Source: Agapanthus africanus (taxonomy: Eukaryota; Streptophyta; Magnoliopsida; Asparagales; Amaryllidaceae). From it: a stretch of 64,000 nt of DNA. Positions 60,801 to 64,000 of the stretch are shown one piece after another (within the stretch, counting starts at the first letter, position 1; each line of letters begins with the position of its first letter). The translations under genes were made by a program, and so were the position numbers. The notes beneath the pieces are model-generated. The model was not told the DNA's origin. It was given only the letters and a program-made list of their open reading frames with translations, and searched no databases. Location: NCBI GenBank assembly GCA_030015575.1, contig CM057338.1, positions 306,407,827 through 306,471,826 of the forward strand. The letters run 5' to 3'.

Positions 60801-62527
60801 ACAGTCGATGCAACAGCCTCTATCAATTCTCCTCGTTAGAAAAAAGTCTATTTGACTTACACTCGATCCACTCCTAAAGGTGGTAAGATGATCCCTTTTC
60901 CTAAACCAAGTGTTTTCTAAGATCAAGTCATAAGACAAGACAAAATCTAAAATCGAGCTACATGCTTCATTCCTTTGTCCAAAACCAAAACCTCCATGGA
61001 TAGTATCAAACCCACTACGACTAGTACCTACATGTCCATTGAGACCGCCACCAATAAATAACTTCTCTTCACTAGATATTCTTTACACCATCTCGTCTAA
61101 ATCCTTCTAGAATAGCCGCTTACTAGTGTCATCAAGATCTATCTGTGGTGTATAAGCACTAATAATATTAAGGATCCCCCACCTAGGATAAGCTTAACCA
61201 GTAGAATCATATCACCTTTTCTCCTAATCTTAATTATATCCTTAAGCTATTGTCTATCTATGATTACGTCTACTCCATTACGATTTTTATCACTACCCGT
61301 ATAACAAAGCTTATAATCTCAAGTCTCAAGGCTCTATGACTGTCCTTTTCACCTTCCACTTAGTTTCTTATAAACACATAATACTAACTTTCCTCCTAAT
61401 CATCACTTCCACTAATTCTGTTAGTCTGTCCTTAAGGGAATCTATGTGCAAGAAGCTAGACGGACCCTATGAAATTCTTGCTTATTTGTTACTACACCCA
61501 GGGTGCGATGCAGCGCGCCACTTCCGGACGACAACCTAGAAGCCCTTGCATACTTAACACTACACCCGGAATCCAATGTAGTACGTCGCTGAGTAGAGGA
61601 CGCCCCAACGATATTATGGTTTATGTCATAGAATGTGATAGTTTTACGTTGGCTGTCACAAGCCTACCACAAACCATATTCATATAGTCTGAAAAGAATG
61701 TGTAAAGGACGACGGGATGCACAAGTCATAATTGAGAAGCTTTATGTAGATACCTTAAGTGAAGCGAAAGTTGTAGCAATTCGAGTAGCCATCGTGCTTA
61801 AACATGCATTGTAATTGCGAGATTTCTCTGCATTTTCCCCGTATAGTTCCCCAAGGGCCATTTCATGATCGGTGACAAATCCCTACAAGTTTGTTTCATA
61901 TTATGGTCCAGAATAAAAACAATAATTGGGTTATGTTATGGTAGGAACCAGGAAAAAGAATATATTAAAGCGATATATCTTTACAGATAAATATGATTTA
62001 TAAATAGCAAGCACCTTATGATATACATCAATAGTCTCTTAAAAGAAAAAGGGCATGTGATCCAACATAAAAAAAGTTTGCACAAGAGACCTACAATCAT
62101 TACCTGACTATCTATTGCAAAGTATTCCAAATTCATCTGTGAAATGTTAATTAAGAAACAAAATTACTATGATATACAAATAAAATCGAATAAAATCCAA
62201 TACTAGGTGATTAAAATATAGAGTTTCAATTACTTCTAATAGAATGATACAAAAATGAAAGGAAAGAAGATAATTAACCTCACTCAGTGCACCTATGCGG
62301 GGTATGACACTGGTATCCATCTTGATGTGAGCCACTAGCTCCTTAGGTATTGGGGAACTGAAGAATACATATGCCCTAAAACAACATATCAAGTGTAAAA
62401 CAAACTTATTTCAGCTTCCCAAGTTAAGGCTCTTCCAGGTATTTACTTTCAAAAGAATGATCGGAGTGACGCATACTTTTTGTACAGAGGGCATCTTCCT
62501 GACATGTCAGATAAGAACATGATCACA
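22936..62527 (-). CDS. KEU: SEC1/KEULE-type Sec1/Munc18 protein, 17 exons, N-terminus beyond the window
   Basis: Regulator of SNARE-driven vesicle fusion; KEULE acts with the syntaxin KNOLLE at the cell plate and in exocytosis (family knowledge). Exons, 5' to 3': 62527-62477, 62375-62279, 62136-62104, 61882-61754, 57655-57461, 57359-57276, 57186-57088, 57010-56934, 51899-51803, 51263-51138, 51059-50964, 29196-29080, 28976-28899, 24961-24741, 24387-24297, 24203-24114, 22971-22936. Every junction is GT-AG and phases agree, giving 571 codons plus stop. Recognised blocks include [102 protein letters not shown] and DDPPQFIT. About 95 N-terminal residues are outside the window. No premature stop was found, so it looks functional. 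KEULE versus its paralogues SEC1A/SEC1B is not decided. Confidence 0.92.
23261..23280. repeat. (CG)n alternating tract in an intron
   Basis: About eight CG units run into CACACATG, then TATATA. It is uninterrupted alternating purine-pyrimidine in AT-rich surroundings. Confidence 0.9.
24114..24203 (-). CDS. KEU: KEULE-type gene, exon p
   Basis: 30 codons: [20 protein letters not shown] to LDDPPQFIT. Acceptor GACCAG, donor GTGAGT. Confidence 0.9.
24297..24387 (-). CDS. KEU: KEULE-type gene, exon o
   Basis: It completes the split codon, then [30 protein letters not shown]. Acceptor TTGCAG, donor GTAGAG. Confidence 0.92.
24741..24961 (-). CDS. KEU: KEULE-type gene, exon n
   Basis: [20 protein letters not shown], an Ala/Ser/Thr-rich variable stretch, then [12 protein letters not shown] and a Ser/Asp-rich end. 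The last Ser codon is split. Acceptor TTGCAG, donor GTATTT. The low-complexity stretch is typical of the plant proteins and probably a flexible loop. Confidence 0.9.
25727..26384. mobile_element. Long-TIR non-autonomous DNA transposon in an intron
   Basis: The left arm (GGGTCTTTTTACTTT ... GAACCCCCTCAATACA ... AGTTGCACTAAAAAAATCCT) is the imperfect inverse of the right arm (GAGGTTTTTTTAGTGCAACT ... TGAGGGGTCTTTTAAGTAC ... TTTTTAGTAAAAAGCC). Arms are 100 bp or more. No transposase frame. Target duplications are unclear because the flanks are A-rich. It resembles a Mutator-type MITE. Confidence 0.6.
26445..28370 (-). mobile_element. RTE-type LINE, 5'-truncated degenerate copy 1
   Basis: It is collinear with 58607-60530: both have TTTTATCCCAAGYATATGGG, CTCACTCCTATCGAACAAA and a minus-strand reverse-transcriptase start [20 protein letters not shown]. 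It is more damaged than copy 2 and lacks the endonuclease part. It carries a SINE at 26742-26835 and sits in the intron 24962-28898. Confidence 0.75.
26742..26835 (+). mobile_element. Short tRNA-derived SINE inside RTE copy 1
   Basis: A box TAGCTCAGTTGGT (26751-26763), B box GGTCACAAGTTCGATCCCC (26788-26806) and a T-rich end. Compared with the other RTE copy, about 35 bp of LINE sequence at this site is replaced. It cannot be a functional tRNA because the acceptor stem does not pair. Confidence 0.6.
28899..28976 (-). CDS. KEU: KEULE-type gene, exon m
   Basis: 26 codons: [20 protein letters not shown] to FYPMIE. Acceptor TATCAG, donor GTAGCA. Confidence 0.9.
29080..29196 (-). CDS. KEU: KEULE-type gene, exon l
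   Basis: 39 codons: [20 protein letters not shown] to FSLKFDGQK. Acceptor CTTCAG, donor GTACAA. It follows the 21.8-kb intron. Confidence 0.9.
29809..30604. mobile_element. Putative long-TIR non-autonomous element in the large intron
   Basis: The ends TTGCACCCCCAA and TTGGGGGTGCAA are inverses, and the next 100 bp or so remain loosely inverted (ACCTCATAATTCTACA against the inverse of TTTTTAGGATCATGAAGT). The interior is GA-rich and non-coding. No convincing target duplication. Confidence 0.45.
30605..32459. other. Intron DNA without an identified gene
   Basis: AT-rich sequence with a C homopolymer near 31288. From 31830 to 32280 there is a C/A-rich then G/A-rich stretch that resembles the 5' leader of a retroelement, but no frame supports it. 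Confidence 0.4.
32460..33530 (+). pseudogene. Zinc-knuckle / DUF4283-type retroelement protein remnant
   Basis: Two CCHC-like knuckles, [14 protein letters not shown] and [14 protein letters not shown] (about 32650-32750; the first has Asp where His is expected). After several stops, [19 protein letters not shown] and ARVKVTL (about 33205-33290) match the conserved part of ORF1-like proteins of plant LINEs. Probably the 5' part of an L1-type LINE. Its link to the L1 3' part at 40545 is possible but unproven. Confidence 0.55.
34200..36961 (+). pseudogene. Ty1/copia polyprotein remnant, protease to reverse transcriptase
   Basis: The order is protease ([10 protein letters not shown], near 34375; first Asp replaced by Glu), GAG-pre-integrase ([13 protein letters not shown], near 34760), integrase (SDVWG-like sequence near 34910, then FIDDY-like near 34970), integrase C-terminus near 35430, reverse transcriptase ([20 protein letters not shown] near 36290, YVDDIVI near 36540) and the connection PDIAYPVSV (near 36860). 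Many frameshifts. The rest continues at 39741 after an insertion. Confidence 0.75.
37227..39390 (+). mobile_element. Copia (Angela/SIRE-like) LTR, probably solo
   Basis: It begins TGTTGGATATGTATGCCCTA + GAGGCC, very like LTR starts of plant Angela/BARE-type elements. There is no coding sequence. The right end, placed near 39390, is a guess; no target duplication was confirmed. Confidence 0.45.
39523..39535 (-). promoter_or_regulatory. Primer-binding site (initiator-Met type) of the small copia element
   Basis: On the minus strand TGGTATTAGAGCC lies directly inside the right-hand LTR; the usual form is TGGTATCAGAGC. Confidence 0.55.
39741..40205 (+). pseudogene. Ty1/copia RNase H remnant
   Basis: [89 protein letters not shown] and [12 protein letters not shown] follow the copia RNase H pattern to its end at 40205. 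It is in continuous sense with the polyprotein part that breaks off at 36961. Only one internal stop was noticed (near 39806). Confidence 0.85.
40267..40445 (+). repeat. 3' LTR (start) of the copia remnant
   Basis: After a purine-rich AGTTTGAGAAGACA, TGTTAGAATGTGCTAGGATA opens a typical copia LTR; a TGTGTAAATAACC-like core and TTTCTTTCTCATTC tail follow. The matching 5' LTR was not found. Confidence 0.55.
40545..41781 (+). pseudogene. L1-type LINE, 3' part of ORF2 (zf-RVT region)
   Basis: Broken frames read [38 protein letters not shown], then [31 protein letters not shown]. This is the C-terminal part of plant L1 reverse-transcriptase ORFs with the zf-RVT domain. The LINE is cut by the CACTA element at 41782 and resumes at 49893. 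Confidence 0.7.
41815..41895. repeat. Left subterminal palindromes of the CACTA element
   Basis: TTGGTCACGGTTT is followed at once by its exact inverse (41817-41842), and a near-copy lies at 41866-41893. In CACTA elements such motifs are binding sites of the TNPA-type protein (family knowledge). Confidence 0.8.
43592..45900 (+). pseudogene. CACTA transposase (TNPD-type, Transposase_21)
   Basis: The N-terminal Transpos_assoc-like part is [12 protein letters not shown] ... [14 protein letters not shown], then, one frame over, [19 protein letters not shown] and TWELHREK. The catalytic-family part follows: [103 protein letters not shown] and [16 protein letters not shown]. At least three frameshifts and several stops break it. 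It would cut and join the element ends. Confidence 0.8.
45901..46960 (+). pseudogene. CACTA transposase C-terminal DUF4218 and DUF4216 regions
   Basis: DUF4218-like: [40 protein letters not shown]; then, after an intron-like AT-rich gap ending TTTTCAACAG near 46062, [22 protein letters not shown]4216-like: [59 protein letters not shown]. An acidic tail [11 protein letters not shown] follows at about 46978-47012. Confidence 0.7.
47263..49197 (+). pseudogene. CACTA second gene (TNPA-like, Transposase_24-type), multi-exon
   Basis: First exon 47263-47565: basic start [20 protein letters not shown], then Thr/Pro/Ala-rich. Later pieces: [20 protein letters not shown] (about 48140), [15 protein letters not shown] (about 48352), [13 protein letters not shown] (about 48515), [20 protein letters not shown] (about 48675), [15 protein letters not shown] (about 48845) and a coiled coil [20 protein letters not shown] (about 49065). 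AT-rich gaps with GT-AG borders separate them, so several introns are likely. It would bind the subterminal repeats. Exact exons were not fixed, and stops are present. Confidence 0.6.
48778..48833. repeat. (TA)n microsatellite in the CACTA second gene
   Basis: About 28 TA units in an intron-like gap between two coding pieces. Confidence 0.95.
49440..49876. repeat. Right subterminal repeats of the CACTA element
   Basis: About nine units of the form TGGTCACGGTTATAACCGTGACCA, split by short spacers. Several are near-perfect palindromes matching the left-end motif. Confidence 0.85.
49893..50199 (+). mobile_element. L1 LINE 3' end, right of the CACTA insertion
   Basis: The sequence continues in the style of a plant L1 3' UTR (GTTTGCTTTCGTTTTGGTTA, TTGGATTGTACTATGGGTTC) and ends near AATAAAATCATTTTAATG. 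It completes the LINE interrupted at 41781. Confidence 0.55.
50328..50482. mobile_element. Small TIR element with GGGGCTGTGAA ends
   Basis: TTAATGGGGCTGTGAACATT at the left is inverted at the right (TGACATTCACAGCCTCATT). Both ends also form their own hairpins (GGGGCTGTGAA/TTCACAACCCC). About 155 bp, non-coding, 480 bp from exon k. Confidence 0.55.
50964..51059 (-). CDS. KEU: KEULE-type gene, exon k
   Basis: 32 codons: [32 protein letters not shown]. Donor GTATTA opens the 21.8-kb intron. Confidence 0.92.
51060..51137 (-). other. 78-bp stop-free intron of the KEULE-type gene
   Basis: The intron starts GTTAAAG and ends TGTGCAG. It is phase 0, a multiple of three and free of stops, so retention would add 26 residues ([20 protein letters not shown] and six more) without a frameshift. 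Family members join FLRTKQ directly to DVSPE/DVTPE-type sequence, which supports splicing. Confidence 0.8.
51138..51263 (-). CDS. KEU: KEULE-type gene, exon j
   Basis: 42 codons: [40 protein letters not shown]. Acceptor TGCAG, donor GTTAAA. Confidence 0.92.
51803..51899 (-). CDS. KEU: KEULE-type gene, exon i
   Basis: It completes the Arg codon, then [20 protein letters not shown] to LSLHVE. The acceptor is CGAAG, weaker in pyrimidines than the others; the donor is GTTAGC. A 5.0-kb intron separates it from exon h. Confidence 0.85.
51900..56933 (-). other. 5.0-kb intron of the KEULE-type gene
   Basis: AT-rich. It includes the GGATACC-motif cluster at 52195-52420 with outliers near 53270 and 53310, and an A-rich segment with repeated GAAAATAAG/GGAAACTCTATTT motifs (52860-53000). 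No transposon protein or gene was recognised; the segment 52140-53340 may be an unclassified insertion. Confidence 0.5.
52195..52420. repeat. Cluster of GGATACCC / GGGTATCC motifs
   Basis: Eight occurrences in 225 bp in both orientations (near 52205, 52235, 52277, 52291, 52306, 52349, 52389, 52407), partly at 14-15 bp spacing. Two more lie near 53273 and 53312. Confidence 0.7.
56934..57010 (-). CDS. KEU: KEULE-type gene, exon h
   Basis: [20 protein letters not shown] followed by LQQSS and the first two bases of an Arg codon. Acceptor GACAG, donor GTGAAT. Confidence 0.88.
57088..57186 (-). CDS. KEU: KEULE-type gene, exon g
   Basis: 33 codons: [17 protein letters not shown] to [11 protein letters not shown]. 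Acceptor TTCCAG, donor GTTAGT. Confidence 0.92.
57276..57359 (-). CDS. KEU: KEULE-type gene, exon f
   Basis: 28 codons: [18 protein letters not shown] to GNKYIYE. Acceptor TGAAAG, donor GTATGC. Confidence 0.9.
57461..57655 (-). CDS. KEU: KEULE-type gene, exon e
   Basis: 65 codons: [44 protein letters not shown]. Acceptor ATAAAG, donor GTACAA. Confidence 0.92.
58594..58606. repeat. Target-site duplication of RTE copy 2, left
   Basis: ACAAACCATATTC, repeated exactly at 61669-61681. Confidence 0.8.
58607..61668 (-). mobile_element. RTE-type LINE, near full length, copy 2 (3.06 kb)
   Basis: A 13-bp duplication bounds it. On the minus strand the endonuclease remnant is at about 60700-61560 ([17 protein letters not shown]). 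Reverse transcriptase follows: [20 protein letters not shown] (near 60100), [19 protein letters not shown] (near 59680), [19 protein letters not shown] (near 59560), LFADDIVL (FADD at 59418-59429), [16 protein letters not shown]. The C-terminal part is long and open (58672-59253: [56 protein letters not shown]). Frameshifts separate these pieces, one just before FADD. Non-LTR elements of this type copy RNA into nicked DNA. Confidence 0.85.
61669..61681. repeat. Target-site duplication of RTE copy 2, right
   Basis: ACAAACCATATTC, an exact repeat of 58594-58606. Confidence 0.8.
61754..61882 (-). CDS. KEU: KEULE-type gene, exon d
   Basis: 43 codons from [15 protein letters not shown] to [11 protein letters not shown]. 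Acceptor TTGTAG, donor GTATCT. It lies only 72 bp from the end of the RTE LINE in the next intron. Confidence 0.87.
62104..62136 (-). CDS. KEU: KEULE-type gene, exon c (33-bp microexon)
   Basis: Eleven codons, [11 protein letters not shown], with acceptor ACAG and donor GTAATG. It is easy to miss with automatic methods, but both neighbours require it. Confidence 0.85.
62279..62375 (-). CDS. KEU: KEULE-type gene, exon b
   Basis: It completes the Lys codon of exon a, then [18 protein letters not shown] to IGALSE. Acceptor TTTTAG, donor GTTAAT. Confidence 0.88.
62477..62527 (-). CDS. KEU: KEULE-type gene, exon a (first in window)
   Basis: Its first base completes a split codon (Asn by family pattern). 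It reads [16 protein letters not shown] and ends two bases into the next codon. TGCAG precedes and GTATGC follows. Confidence 0.85.
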
Positions 62528-64000
62528 CTGCATATTACATGAGTGACAATAAGAGACATCATACAAAAAATAATATTGAAGAAATGAATACTCAATATGT
62601 GATTGGAGAACCAAATCCAGGATTAACATTATAGCACGTAATGGACCACATCAAAATGCCAAGAAAATATACATTACAGGAAATAAGATGATGGTTTTCA
62701 TCAAGAAGAAAACAAACAAAATAAAAATTGCACGATCATGATGGTATTTCGTGAAAGCAATCATTAAAATCTTGAAGTACTAGTTTCATCAATGATATCC
62801 CTCATTACGCATGACATATACCACAGCATTGCCGGCTGAAGTCCAGTATATACTGAAGCCATCCTAGTTCTTAGCTGCTCTATCTTATCCAAGAATAGTG
62901 ACAGCAAACTCATTTTATCGTTAAAATTTTGTGTATGGGAAACAATACATGAGGGGACAACTATAAACTTGCACGAAGTTAAATTTATAATTAGCATATG
63001 GCATTCCATGGGTGATTCACACTGTTCATTATAATCTGTGTGCCAAAATGTAAACATGAACAGTATGTCAATATCATATGGTTTTGGAACTTCTATAATC
63101 TAGACCATCTTTCAACTGCATAAAAAAAATTAAAGGATTAAAATAATAAAACAAATGACACGACATAATGGTGTTGAATCCAAAAGTCATTATGTCACTT
63201 ATTTTAGTGCAAAGTTGAATGAGACTCGACATATGAACTATGCTAAACTGCTAGTGATCAAAATTTAACCTGTTGTGTGTTACTTGCTAATGGGGATTTT
63301 GTTGTCCTGTCTGACCTTATGGCCATAACATACTTGCGCTCTTAAAAAAACTTATAGCATTGATAATCTAGGTGGATCGTGAATCTAGCCAGGTTCAAAG
63401 ACCATAGAATGACCTCCAATAGATGCATATTTACCACAAAAAGAAACTGTAGAATGAATCCATAACAATTTTCGGACTGGCTTACATCCGAACTTGGTTA
63501 ATCAACAAACGATAACGGATTATGAATCTTTGATGGTAAAAAAGAAAAGATAACATAATAAAATCATACCAGCCTTCAAAAAGAGAATCACCCGAAGACA
63601 GAACACGTGTAACAAGACCAATGTTCCAAACAAATGGTACATGAATGTTCCCTTTGTGAGATCATTCATTATCTTAACATGCAAAAGTCTTTATCAAAGA
63701 CAACACAAAAAGAAAAAATATCCCCAAATTTGAATATGATAAAGGAATACGGTAGAAAAACTTAGATAATGTCAAAAAAGGTTCAGAGAGAGTTGTTTGG
63801 ATATTTTATAGGGGAAAAAACCTACTACTTATAAGCCAGATTTCTATGGCGATTCTCCCATTAAGGTATAAAAATACTAGAACCAAAAAAAGTATCACAA
63901 ACTTCTTGCAACAAAAGGCCCAATCTACAAGGCACACATACATGCAGAATGGAACTTGTTCATATTTATGGAAACAAATAAAGCATGCATGTACTAGTAT
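62528..64000 (-). other. Upstream intron of the KEULE-type gene, continuing past the window
   Basis: The preceding exon (MDAIYFIQP-type sequence in the family) could not be found here, so this is intron sequence. It is AT-rich. One minus-strand frame (62764-63057, ending SLFLDKIEQLRTRMASVY...TSRF) looks slightly protein-like but matches nothing recognised. Confidence 0.55.

Noticed and set aside
62764-63057. 97-codon minus-strand frame as another KEULE exon
   Set aside because: It does not resemble the expected preceding part of the protein, ends in a stop, and exon a needs an upstream exon ending two bases into an Asn codon.

Overview
This is nuclear DNA from a flowering plant with a repeat-rich genome. 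The evidence is the plant-type transposons (Ty3/gypsy Tat, Ty1/copia, CACTA, L1, RTE, tRNA-derived SINEs, MITEs) and one interrupted host gene whose closest relatives are the plant SEC1/KEULE proteins. No bacterial-style operon, CRISPR array, rRNA or functional tRNA gene was seen. The species cannot be named from the sequence.

Layout. (1) 1-2787: part of a long LTR, read on the minus strand (it begins TGTAACACCC), running off the left edge. It appears to have inserted into element 2. (2) 2788-19138: a decayed Tat-lineage Ty3/gypsy element on the minus strand. It has a 5' LTR (18378-19138), a primer-binding site, gag, protease, reverse transcriptase, two RNase H domains and a DD35E integrase. 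Beyond pol there are two antisense (plus-strand) reading units, each followed by AATAAA; the larger one is the 'putative gypsy-type transposon' family and appears to be spliced. (3) 11639-17856: a second LTR element, plus strand, nested in the gag leader of element 2 with a perfect GGGGC target duplication. It has no recognisable protein; its interior is arrays (a 30-bp repeat, a 75-bp repeat, a chain of hairpins, a 165-bp higher-order repeat). (4) 19140-21680: a SINE, two copies of a Mutator-like MITE with 9-bp target duplications, and two palindromic MITEs separated by (TA)n(GA)n tracts.

(5) 22936-62527 and beyond: a KEULE/SEC1-type Sec1/Munc18 gene on the minus strand. Seventeen exons can be placed, all with GT-AG borders and matching phases, giving 571 codons plus stop. 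The N-terminal part (about 95 residues by family comparison) lies beyond the right edge. The gene appears intact, but its introns are packed with transposons. One intron is 21.8 kb (29197-50963) and holds a zinc-knuckle retroelement fragment, a copia element itself split by further LTR elements, an L1 LINE and an 8.1-kb CACTA transposon that splits the L1. Other introns hold two RTE LINE copies, a SINE and several MITEs.

So one housekeeping gene of membrane traffic (SNARE regulation, cytokinesis) spans at least 39.6 kb because of intronic insertions, next to a nested retrotransposon block. The most unusual material is the structured non-coding DNA of the nested LTR element, the hairpin repeat array and antisense units of the Tat element, and the 78-bp stop-free intron of the host gene.
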